A stretch of 6,227 nt of DNA from Nitrospira sp. (GCA_015904045.1 JABMDG010000024.1:1-6227), one strand, 5' to 3'. Counted from the stretch's first letter, positions 1 to 5,263 are shown. A program made the numbers and translations. Notes: a model not told the origin generated them from the sequence alone.

Positions 1-83
1 GTGGGCATCTTCTTTTGCGGAATCTTTGCACTGGTTTTCGGTGGGTTATTCTTCAGCTCCTTGAACCAGTCGTCCTGAGCCAT
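1..83 (-). CDS. Unrecognised protein, N-terminal 27 codons only (runs off the left edge)
   Basis: An ATG at 83 (minus) opens a frame that stays open to the window edge. The visible product starts MAQDDWFKEL and continues as a lysine- and proline-rich, hydrophilic stretch ending KIPQKKMP. There is no signal peptide or membrane segment in the visible part. The composition is protein-like, but I do not recognise the family. No Shine-Dalgarno sequence precedes the ATG. The triplet immediately before it is a TAG that ends a short upstream frame in the same phase, so translation may depend on coupling to that frame or to the membrane synthase gene at 152-1702, which lies upstream on the same strand. 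The gene is probably the next member of that operon. The call rests only on codon-like composition and position, so confidence is moderate to low. Confidence 0.45.
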   Translation of the reverse strand, partial: MAQDDWFKELKNNPPKTSAKIPQKKMP

Positions 84-140
84 CTAGTCGTTGGGAAGAA
101 TATAGGTGCCGACGATTCTCTGCAAGAATCGATATCGCAC
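84..140 (-). CDS. Candidate 18-codon microprotein, or displaced tail of the upstream synthase
   Basis: From a GTG at 140 (minus) the frame reads VRYRFLQRIVGTYILPND and stops with TAG at 84-86. It is arginine- and aromatic-rich and looks like real coding sequence. The same phase stays open upstream through the end of the synthase gene (upstream residues RITLDE), with an ATG as far back as 239, but that upper part is probably a shadow of the synthase. The GTG lacks a well-placed ribosome binding site. Two readings are possible: an independent leader peptide or microprotein coupled to the gene starting at 83, or the authentic C-terminus of the synthase displaced by a frameshift close to 152-165. 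I cannot decide between them from sequence alone. Confidence 0.25.
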   Translation of the reverse strand: MRYRFLQRIVGTYILPND

Positions 141-151
141 CTCGTCAAGCG

Positions 152-1702
152 TTATTCTACCTTCGTCCCGTGTCCTTCTCGCCCGATCAGTAGATCGTAG
201 GGAGCGAAATCGTCGGTCAATTCGACACCCGTCGGCCATGGCTCAGTTCGGCGAGTATTTAAGAGCGCGATGGCTTCCATCGGCACCTGTCGATTCATCG
301 CCATCTCCGTCACTTTCTCGATCGTGCGTTCGGGTGAGCCGGTTTCGATCGGACGCCCGCCAAAAAAAATGATGTTTTTGGCTTGAGACATGCCGGTTTT
401 CCATGGGCCTTCGACGGCGAAGGATTGCAGGACCGGGAAGGCACGTGACATGGTGTGCACCACCGCCGCCGCCCGGGCGAGATCGCCTTCCGTACCGGAC
501 GATGCCAGGTTGACCGCGACGACTCCGTCAGGATTCAAATGCGCGCGGACCAGCGAGAAGAACTCTACCGTCGTCAGATGAAACGGAATCATGTCCCGTG
601 CAAAGGCATCGATCCACATGACGTCGTAGGTGCGATCCGTCCCATTCAGGAAGGCGCGTCCATCTTTTACAGAGACATGGTGGTTGACAGGCGCATGGTA
701 GTCGAAGAATTCTTCGGCCATGCGTACGACCGTCGGGTCGAATTCCACGACATCAAGTTCCAAAGCAGGCCAGTTTTTCGCCATCCATTTTGCGATCGAT
801 CCTCCGCCATGGCCGAGAATCAGCCCGCGTTTCGGCTCGGGGGCCAATGCCAACGAAGACACCATTAACTGACTATAGGGGAGAAACAGCCACACGGGAT
901 CGGCTTTCCACATCGTGGCATGAAAGGTCCGATCCAACACGAGATACCGGAACAAGTCATCCTCACGGATTCGTACTTGCTGGTAGGGGCTGTCTTCTTG
1001 ATAGATCGGCTGATTCAGACGTTGGAGCGGATGAAGTGCTAACGAGCCCAAGAGCGCGGCATACACAACGCCCAGGCCCACTATCAATGGGCGGGCCGGC
1101 GTTCCTCTCAACAGCCACCAGAGGCCGAGACCTAGTTGAATGCCGCCCAGCCAAGCAACTAGTGACTGGCTGCCGATCCATGACAAGAGAAAGAACGCGG
1201 TGCCCCACGTCCCTAGCAGGCTGCCGACCGTCGATAAGGCAATGAGACGTCCGGTCTGGCGGCCCAGGTGATCCATGTCTGCCACGGAGAGACGCAACAT
1301 CGCCGGCAATACACCACTCAGACCGAACGCGGGAGGCGCGAGGAGGACGGAGGCGGCGAGGCAGGGTCCCCATCGTGGATCCTGCACGAGCTTGGCAATT
1401 TCAAAGAGGACCGGCTGGTTGCCCCACGCGATCAGGAAGGTCCAGCTTCCGGAAAAGATCAATAGCGCGGCCAGGACGGTTCCCCCGGCATAGCGGTCGG
1501 AAATCCATCCGCCAAAGGCATATCCGCTGCTCATCGCAGCCAGGATCACGCCGATCAATGCGCCCCAGACGAATAATGAGTTTCCAAACACCGGGGCGAG
1601 CAGGCGGCTTCCCAGAATCTCAAGCGCCATCACCACCGCACCTGTCACCAGGGCGGTCAGAAGAAGGAACCAGCGAGAGACGTGTGTCGGTGTATGAGTC
1701 AT
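152..1702 (-). CDS. Membrane-fused spermidine-synthase-like protein
   Basis: A 516-residue protein with two halves. Residues 12-224 carry about seven hydrophobic segments (roughly 12-31, 42-64, 74-95, 113-135, 151-175, 180-198, 205-224). The first two contain the E-x4-R-x3-P-x2-G-x5-W arrangement (E28, R33, P37, G40, W46) that I associate with fused spermidine synthases. Residues 234-505 form a Rossmann-type methyltransferase/aminopropyltransferase fold: SPYQ at 238-241, a glycine-rich nucleotide loop GHGGGS at 297-302, acidic E320 after strand 2, D347 in KDGRAF, and D365 in the IDAFARD loop. A conserved-looking LTDDFAP lies at 495-501. The DAF loop replaces the D-S-x-D-P of true spermidine synthases, so the substrate is uncertain and polyamine synthesis should not be assumed. 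It probably sits in the inner membrane with the enzyme domain cytosolic. The ATG at 1702 is the only reasonable start, since an in-frame TGA lies just upstream; it has no clear ribosome binding site. The C-terminal residues after DDFAPYDLLIG look irregular (see the frameshift finding). Confidence 0.88.
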   Translation of the reverse strand: MTHTPTHVSRWFLLLTALVTGAVVMALEILGSRLLAPVFGNSLFVWGALIGVILAAMSSGYAFGGWISDRYAGGTVLAALLIFSGSWTFLIAWGNQPVLFEIAKLVQDPRWGPCLAASVLLAPPAFGLSGVLPAMLRLSVADMDHLGRQTGRLIALSTVGSLLGTWGTAFFLLSWIGSQSLVAWLGGIQLGLGLWWLLRGTPARPLIVGLGVVYAALLGSLALHPLQRLNQPIYQEDSPYQQVRIREDDLFRYLVLDRTFHATMWKADPVWLFLPYSQLMVSSLALAPEPKRGLILGHGGGSIAKWMAKNWPALELDVVEFDPTVVRMAEEFFDYHAPVNHHVSVKDGRAFLNGTDRTYDVMWIDAFARDMIPFHLTTVEFFSLVRAHLNPDGVVAVNLASSGTEGDLARAAAVVHTMSRAFPVLQSFAVEGPWKTGMSQAKNIIFFGGRPIETGSPERTIEKVTEMAMNRQVPMEAIALLNTRRTEPWPTGVELTDDFAPYDLLIGREGHGTKVE

Positions 1703-1793
1703 GGGGTGGAAGACGCAATCACGTTAAGGCAGAGAAAACCATATCGAAGACGTTCCTGTTCCGTTGTCCTGCATGCGTTTGAAAGGGAGCCGG

Positions 1794-1823
1794 ATTCTAC
1801 TCAACGGATTTTCCGTGAGTCAA
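1794..1823 (-). promoter_or_regulatory. Candidate sigma70-type promoter for the membrane synthase gene
   Basis: Read on the minus strand there is a TTGACT -35 box (1818-1823), an 18-bp spacer and a TAGAAT -10 box (1794-1799), each 5/6 to consensus. This would give a leader of about 85 nt before the ATG at 1702. The spacer contains the inverted repeat ACGGA-TTT-TCCGT (1804-1816), a possible operator. This is a sequence match only. Confidence 0.5.
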
Positions 1824-1842
1824 TGAAGGGGCATGATAGGTA

Positions 1843-2019
1843 ATGGGTCAGTTTGAATTCCGCTACGCCACCGCAGCAGAGTTTGCAGCTGATTGTATGG
1901 TGCCCTGGCTTGGTTGACGCCTGTTCACTATTGACCGGTCTTTGTCCGACGAAAATGTGATCATGCTATTTCTAAACGACCCACTACCGCATATTAGCTG
2001 GGACGGAGACGGAAGGTAA
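1843..2019 (+). pseudogene. Stop-interrupted 58-codon open frame in the divergent intergenic region
   Basis: From ATG at 1843 the frame begins MGQFEFRYATAAEF and meets TGA at 1915-1917 (codon 25). In the same phase it then stays open to TAA at 2017-2019, reading on as RLFTIDRSLSDENV and ending ISWDGDGR. A GAAGGGG at about 1825-1831 could serve as a weak, somewhat distant ribosome binding site. The composition on both sides of the TGA is protein-like, so this could be a remnant of a small gene. It could equally be a chance frame. No family is recognised, and there is no reason to invoke recoding. Confidence 0.15.
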
Positions 2020-2026
2020 GAGTTCA

Positions 2027-2055
2027 TTGCCTGTGTTGCCCCGCGTTGTTATACT
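2027..2055 (+). promoter_or_regulatory. Sigma70-type promoter of the UDP-glucose dehydrogenase gene
   Basis: TTGCCT (2027-2032), a 17-bp spacer and TATACT (2050-2055) match the sigma70 consensus at 4/6 and 5/6 with ideal spacing. Transcription would begin near 2062 and give a leader of about 40 nt. No operator or riboswitch fold is evident in that leader. Confidence 0.6.
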
Positions 2056-2087
2056 TTCCAGACCCAACAGCAATGTATTCTTGTCTT

Positions 2088-2093
2088 GAGGAG
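2088..2093 (+). promoter_or_regulatory. Ribosome binding site for UDP-glucose dehydrogenase
   Basis: GAGGAG lies 8 nt before the ATG at 2102, a strong Shine-Dalgarno match. It confirms this start. Confidence 0.8.
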
Positions 2094-2101
2094 ATCCGCG
2101 C

Positions 2102-3424
2102 ATGCATATCAGCGTCATTGGAACCGGTTATGTCGGACTTGTCACGGGGGCGTGTTTCGCAGAGTTCGGTGTGAACGTCACCTGCATGGACAACGATGCG
2201 AAGCGAATTGAAAAACTCGAGAAGGGTGAAGTCCCGTTTTTTGAGCCGGGCATCGCTGCACTAGTTGCCAAAGGGGTCAAAGAAGGGCGGTTGAGTTTTA
2301 CCACGGATATCGCCAAGGCCGTCGACAAGGCGTTGGTGATTTTTATTGCCGTGGGGACTCCACCGAGAGGCGATGGCTCTGCGGACTTATCCTATGTCGA
2401 GGAGGTCGGTAAGGGAATTGCCCGTCATATGACCGGCTACAAAGTCATTGTGACCAAGTCGACTGTTCCGGTGGGAACGGGAGAAAAACTTCGAGAGGCT
2501 ATCACGAAGACGCAGAAACAGCCCATCCCGTTTGATGTGGTCTCCAATCCTGAATTTCTCCGGGAAGGGTCGGCCATCGAAGATTTCATGCGGCCGAATC
2601 GCGTGGTGATCGGGGCAGACAGCGATCAGGCCGTCGCTATCATCAAAGACCTCTATCGTCCGCTGTATCTTATCGAGACCCCGATTGTGGTGACCGACGT
2701 GCCGACGGCGGAACTGATCAAGTATGCGTCCAATGCCTTTCTGGCGACGAAGATTTCCTTTATCAACGAAATCGCCAATCTTTGCGAGCGGGTCGGCGCC
2801 AATGTGCAGATGGTGGCCAAAGGCATGGGGCTCGATCATCGGATCGGCTCCAAGTTCCTGCATGCGGGACCAGGCTTCGGTGGTTCCTGTTTTCCCAAGG
2901 ATCTGGCCGCGCTCATCCAGACGGGGGAGCGCCACGGCTATCCGATGCAGATCGCCTCAGCTGCTTCGCGGGTGAACGAGGCCCAACGGAAACAGATGAT
3001 GGTGAAGATCCGTGAGGCTGTCGGAGGGCTGAAAGGGAAAACTTTTGGAATGCTGGGTCTCTCGTTCAAACCGAACACCAATGACCTTCGTGAAGCGCCG
3101 GCACTGGCGATCGGGCAGGAGCTCTTAGCCGAGGGAGCAGTCATCCGTGCCTACGATCCGGAAGCGTTGGAAGAAGCCTGTCGAATACTTCCCGGCCTGC
3201 AGCCCTGCCGGGATGCCTATCATGCAGCTGAAGGCGCGGATGCACTCATCATCATGACCGAGTGGAACCTGTTTCGCAGCCTGGAGTTCGACAAATTGAA
3301 AGCAGTGATGCGCAAGCCGGTGTTGCTCGACTTGCGAAACGTCTATGACCCCGAACGGGTCGTCGCGGCAGGATTTACCCACATATCGGTAGGACGCAGG
3401 GCGCACGATCCTAAGAATTCTTAG
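2102..3424 (+). CDS. ugd: UDP-glucose 6-dehydrogenase
   Basis: A complete 440-residue cytosolic enzyme, the usual bacterial length. It oxidises UDP-glucose to UDP-glucuronate with two NAD+, feeding capsule, exopolysaccharide or LPS sugar synthesis. The N-terminal NAD-binding domain opens with GTGYVG at 7-12 and contains VGTPP (84-88) and STVPVGTG (120-127). The central part holds the catalytic set: E151 and E155 in NPEFLREG, K207 and N211 in ELIKYASN, and the thiohemiacetal-forming C263 with D267 in GFGGSCFPKD. The C-terminal UDP-binding domain has GLSFKPNTNDLRE from 319 to 331. No key residue is missing. The gene has its own promoter and ribosome binding site and no co-directional partner in the window; its neighbours are divergent and convergent. 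The role in UDP-glucuronate synthesis is firm by family; which polysaccharide it serves cannot be seen here. The close paralogue GDP-mannose dehydrogenase is less likely given the bacterial-UGD style of the 319-331 motif. Confidence 0.95.
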   Translation: MHISVIGTGYVGLVTGACFAEFGVNVTCMDNDAKRIEKLEKGEVPFFEPGIAALVAKGVKEGRLSFTTDIAKAVDKALVIFIAVGTPPRGDGSADLSYVEEVGKGIARHMTGYKVIVTKSTVPVGTGEKLREAITKTQKQPIPFDVVSNPEFLREGSAIEDFMRPNRVVIGADSDQAVAIIKDLYRPLYLIETPIVVTDVPTAELIKYASNAFLATKISFINEIANLCERVGANVQMVAKGMGLDHRIGSKFLHAGPGFGGSCFPKDLAALIQTGERHGYPMQIASAASRVNEAQRKQMMVKIREAVGGLKGKTFGMLGLSFKPNTNDLREAPALAIGQELLAEGAVIRAYDPEALEEACRILPGLQPCRDAYHAAEGADALIIMTEWNLFRSLEFDKLKAVMRKPVLLDLRNVYDPERVVAAGFTHISVGRRAHDPKNS

Positions 3425-3425
3425 G
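3410..3425. repeat. 16-bp perfect palindrome spanning both convergent stop codons
   Basis: CCTAAGAATTCTTAGG is a perfect palindrome. It contains the TAG of the dehydrogenase gene (3422-3424) and the TAA of the HEAT gene (3421-3423, minus), so the two genes overlap by 4 bp. As RNA it could form a 6-bp stem with an AATT loop on either strand. It lacks the GC-rich stem and U-tract of a standard terminator. Confidence 0.6.
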
Positions 3426-4128
3426 TCAGTTTCGGTAGCTCGGCACCGGTGTCCACTTTTGTCTTGGGCTTGTATCCCATTCGGTCCAAGACTTTCAGAA
3501 TCTTCGTTTTCAGCCGATCGTCGGCTTCGGTCAATGCCGTGGCCAGGGGTTCAACCGCCGGCTTGCCGATTTTTCTGATAATTTCCGTCGCGGATTGGCG
3601 GATCTCATCCTCTTCCGATACCAGCAGCGGAACCAGTGACGTGACGGAAATGCCGCCGAGCTTGATCAGCGAATCGTAGGCGCGCTGACGGACATCACCC
3701 ACATCGTCGGTCAGCGCGGCCACGAGCGGATCGACGGCCCGTGGCTCTTTGAGTTCACCCAGGACCTCCGCCGCATACTTGCGGTTCAGCCAATGCGGGT
3801 CTTTGAGGTCCAGCAACATGGCATCGGCCTTAGCCGCGTTCGGGTCTTTGGCGCGAATTCTGAAACTCTTGGCGATCCGTTTCCCGCCTTCCTCCACAAC
3901 ACGGATGGTCGCGCCGTCTCCGGCCTTGAGCTTCTTGAGGTCCTCCAGTGCTTCGTCCGCGACGTCCAGCACGACCGTCTTCCCGTCGTAGGCGAGGAGT
4001 TCGACTTCCAGCTGTTTGGCCTCCGGGTTGACCGACACCACCCGTTCGGTGACGAGGTTGAATCCATCCTGCTTCTCTCCGCCTTTGAGGCCGATTTGAA
4101 TCAATTTCACGGGAGCATCGTCTGGCAT
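3421..4128 (-). CDS. HEAT-repeat protein with beta-rich N-terminal domain
   Basis: A 235-residue soluble protein without signal peptide or membrane segment, so probably cytosolic. Residues about 8-92 are predicted beta-rich (alternating segments such as LEVELLAYDGKTVVLDV and GATIRVVEEGGKR) and resemble a small barrel, but I cannot name the domain. Residues about 103-219 are HEAT/PBS-lyase-type helical repeats, four or so, with typical signatures such as YAAEVLGELKEPRAVDPLV and SATEIIRKIGKPAVEPLA. The repeats end in MGYKPK, matching endings in the two other HEAT frames nearby. HEAT repeats bind proteins; no catalytic residues are visible and the partner is unknown. I chose ATG 4128 over ATG 4134 because AAGGA (4137-4141) is 8 nt from the former and only 2 nt from the latter; using 4134 adds two residues. 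The leader is almost entirely the 123-bp inverted repeat at 4148-4270. Confidence 0.85.
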   Translation of the reverse strand: MPDDAPVKLIQIGLKGGEKQDGFNLVTERVVSVNPEAKQLEVELLAYDGKTVVLDVADEALEDLKKLKAGDGATIRVVEEGGKRIAKSFRIRAKDPNAAKADAMLLDLKDPHWLNRKYAAEVLGELKEPRAVDPLVAALTDDVGDVRQRAYDSLIKLGGISVTSLVPLLVSEEDEIRQSATEIIRKIGKPAVEPLATALTEADDRLKTKILKVLDRMGYKPKTKVDTGAELPKLT

Positions 4129-4136
4129 GGCCATAT

Positions 4137-4141
4137 TCCTT
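4137..4141 (-). promoter_or_regulatory. Ribosome binding site that decides the HEAT gene start
   Basis: AAGGA on the minus strand sits 2 nt from ATG 4134 and 8 nt from ATG 4128. Only the second spacing is normal, which favours 4128. The site begins just 6 bp past the edge of the 123-bp inverted repeat. Confidence 0.6.
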
Positions 4142-4147
4142 TATCTA

Positions 4148-4270
4148 GCAGGATGCTGAAAAAGCCCCCCAGCTGCGTTCTCGCATCGCTCAGAGGCTCA
4201 ACGTACCGAAGCGTACGCCTCGCCTCTTCGCTCGCTGCGGCCTTGCTGGATGGCTTTTTGAGCATCCTGC
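4148..4270. repeat. 123-bp imperfect inverted repeat (REP/MITE-like element)
   Basis: The left end GCAGGATGCTGAAAAAGCC mirrors the right end GGCTTTTTGAGCATCCTGC with one mismatch. Further in, CCAGC pairs with GCTGG and AGAGGC with GCCTCT. The centre is CGTAC-CGAAGC-GTACG (4202-4217), so the whole unit is nearly symmetric about 4209 and would fold as one long hairpin with internal bulges. It contains no open frame with coding character. Its style matches elements I recall as abundant in Nitrospira genomes, but I cannot count copies here. It lies between the small HEAT frame (stop at 4363) and the next HEAT gene. With A-tracts and T-tracts near the ends it could act as a bidirectional terminator or mRNA-stabilising hairpin. 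It also forms almost the whole leader of the downstream gene. Confidence 0.85.
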
Positions 4271-4330
4271 GGTTATTGTGACATCCGTGTCATACAGAAG
4301 ACTTCACTGGCAATTTATGGGTGCAACGAG

Positions 4331-4346
4331 TTTTTCCGCAGCCTGC
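4331..4346. repeat. Solitary half-arm related to the 123-bp inverted repeat
   Basis: TTTTTCCGCAGCCTGC matches the right end of the large inverted repeat (4255-4270) at 13 of 16 positions in the same orientation. No matching left arm lies on its far side. It may be a decayed or truncated copy. Confidence 0.4.
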
Positions 4347-4362
4347 TGGTTCTGGTGAATCG

Positions 4363-4533
4363 TTAGGCGCTTGGTTTCCAGCCGAAGCTGGCCAACACGG
4401 CTTCGACCGTTTCCTGCACCATTGTATTTTCATCCTCCAGCAGCGGGAGCAGCGGCTGATACTGCATGGGAGGGGGTTCGTCAAACTGATGGCGGCCCAC
4501 GTCTTTGTTTGAGAGATACGTGTCACGGGCTAC
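4363..4533 (-). CDS. Small HEAT-like protein with non-canonical or lost start codon
   Basis: The frame reads ARDTYLSNKDVGRHQF, then an EPPP linker, then one HEAT-like helical repeat (PLLPLLEDENTMVQETVEAV) and a terminal SFGWKPSA before TAA at 4363-4365. A strong AAGGAG (4540-4545) lies 6 nt before a GTA triplet at 4531-4533. Starting there would give a tidy 56-residue protein 28 nt downstream of the DCC gene. GTA is not a normal start codon, and no ATG, GTG or TTG occurs in this phase between the DCC stop and codon 4500. Alternatives are GTG at 4500 (45 residues), ATG at 4467 (34 residues), both without ribosome binding sites, or a gene inactivated by a start-codon mutation. The GTG at 4665 in the same phase would overlap the DCC gene by about 100 nt, and its translation there is a shadow. 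The ending resembles that of the HEAT protein at 5282-6227, so this may be a tiny paralogue. I am fairly sure the 3' part was selected as coding; the start is open. Confidence 0.45.
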   Translation of the reverse strand, partial: VARDTYLSNKDVGRHQFDEPPPMQYQPLLPLLEDENTMVQETVEAVLASFGWKPSA

Positions 4534-4539
4534 GGCTCT

Positions 4540-4545
4540 CTCCTT
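4540..4545 (-). promoter_or_regulatory. Shine-Dalgarno site without a canonical start codon
   Basis: AAGGAG on the minus strand, 17 nt past the DCC stop codon. The triplet 6 nt downstream is GTA, in phase with the small HEAT-like frame. The nearest GTG (4526) is 13 nt away, and its frame is not protein-like. Confidence 0.45.
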
Positions 4546-4561
4546 GACGGCACGGAATCGC

Positions 4562-4972
4562 TCAGACGAACCGGTCGCGGTCGGCCGGAGTCGGCACACG
4601 GCAGGTGTCGGATTTGCCCATCCACTCGTACCGATGGCGCGCGATGTAATCGTAGAGGGCGTCACGAAGGGGACTGGGAATCACAATGCCGAGGTAGAAG
4701 AACGGCCAGAAACCGGACAACTGTTTCACGATTCTCAGGGCCGCCGTGGATTTCGTATAGATGTGACCATGCTCCAAGAGCAGGAAGGTCTCAAAGTCCT
4801 TGGTTGGGAGGCGAAGCGATTTTAGGAGTTGTTGCGCTGCTTCGGACTGAAGCGTGCCGAATTTGAGTTTCGCATGGGGGTCATGGTCAATCGTGAAATT
4901 GACCCAGGCGTTGCACCAATTGCAGATCCCGTCGAAGACGATGACCCGCTCCTGCTTGGCCCACTCGTGCAT
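4562..4972 (-). CDS. DCC-family protein (DUF393, putative thiol-disulfide oxidoreductase)
   Basis: A complete 136-residue protein of the DCC family. The name motif D-x2-C-x2-C appears as D14-G-I-C17-N-W-C20 after a short beta strand (VIVFDG), the position of the redox CxxC in thioredoxin-like folds. A hydrophobic strand (TFLLLEHGHIYTKSTAAL, 62-79), W89 and a proline at 99 follow. The C-terminus ends with RHRYEWMGKSDTCRVPTP (112-129), typical for the family and carrying a third cysteine, C124. There is no signal peptide, so it is probably cytosolic. The family is annotated as thiol-disulfide oxidoreductase from its motif; I know of no certain physiological substrate. The ATG at 4972 has only a weak GAG upstream. 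The small HEAT-like frame follows 28 nt after its stop and is probably co-transcribed. A 309-bp repeat-built spacer separates it from the upstream HEAT gene. Confidence 0.9.
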   Translation of the reverse strand: MHEWAKQERVIVFDGICNWCNAWVNFTIDHDPHAKLKFGTLQSEAAQQLLKSLRLPTKDFETFLLLEHGHIYTKSTAALRIVKQLSGFWPFFYLGIVIPSPLRDALYDYIARHRYEWMGKSDTCRVPTPADRDRFV

Positions 4973-4981
4973 GCGTCACTC

Positions 4982-5120
4982 GTATCTCGTTGAGAACAAG
5001 AGCATATAGCTGATGACGTATAGCACGTGACTGAGCCGGACAGTTGTGAGTTGAGAATTGAGAATAGTGAGGTGTATCTCGCTGAGGAGAAGAGCTTATA
5101 GCTGAGGGCGTATCGCGCGT
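4982..5120. repeat. Direct repeat, two diverged 47-bp copies (4982-5028 and 5074-5120)
   Basis: Both copies start GTATCTCG and contain AAGAGC followed by TATAGCTGA; 39 of 47 positions agree, and the offset is 92 bp. Neither is coding. They lie just upstream of the DCC gene, so they form part of its leader or promoter region. Confidence 0.75.
5043..5070. repeat. Degenerate 7-bp tandem repeat, four units
   Basis: The units GTTGTGA, GTTGAGA, ATTGAGA and ATAGTGA follow each other without a gap. They sit between the two copies of the 47-bp direct repeat. Confidence 0.5.
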
Positions 5121-5166
5121 AATCGGCTCAGAGCCTTTGTTGGCTTTGATTTACCATTTTGTCTCG

Positions 5167-5263
5167 TGCCATACGCCATAGGCTCTTTTTTTCCCACGGA
5201 ACAACACCTCACCCCTTACCCCTCACGCCTCACGTCCGGATGCCATATGCCATAGGCGCTTTC
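5167..5263. repeat. Direct repeat pair flanking a second heptamer array
   Basis: TGCCATACGCCATAGGCTC at 5167 and TGCCATATGCCATAGGCGC at 5241 begin two 23-bp copies (5167-5189, 5241-5263) that agree at 20 positions. Each begins with a tandem pair of 7-bp GCCATA units. Between them lies the array at 5206-5233. Confidence 0.6.
5206..5233. repeat. 7-bp tandem repeat, four units of NCCTCAC
   Basis: The units ACCTCAC, CCCTTAC, CCCTCAC and GCCTCAC are contiguous. ACACCTCAC here is also the reverse complement of GTGAGGTGT at 5068-5076, so the two heptamer arrays share an inverted word. Confidence 0.65.

Noticed and set aside
790..1245. 151-codon plus-strand frame opposite the membrane synthase
   Set aside because: Arg/Thr/Pro-rich composition typical of antisense GC-rich shadows.
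2387..2935. 182-codon minus-strand frame inside the dehydrogenase gene
   Set aside because: It lies antisense to a fully conserved enzyme and shows no domain features.
4148..4270. The inverted repeat as an attC site or structural RNA gene
   Set aside because: No integrase, cassette structure or attC core triplets; the symmetry and termini fit a dispersed repeat better.
3793..4281. 162-codon plus-strand frame opposite the HEAT gene
   Set aside because: Antisense shadow that also runs through the 123-bp inverted repeat; no own ribosome binding site or motif.
4279..4292. TGACA-TCCG-TGTCA inverted repeat as an operator
   Set aside because: Only 5-bp arms, no adjacent promoter, and it lies downstream of the small HEAT frame; this length is expected by chance.
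4290..4526. 78-codon minus-strand frame from GTG 4526
   Set aside because: Rich in Cys, Trp and Ser/Lys runs, typical of an out-of-phase reading of the small HEAT frame; the in-phase reading there is clearly better.
4363..4665. 100-codon frame starting with GTG at 4665
   Set aside because: Its first ~35 codons overlap the conserved C-terminus of the DCC protein and translate to low-quality sequence; only the part after about 4533 looks coding.
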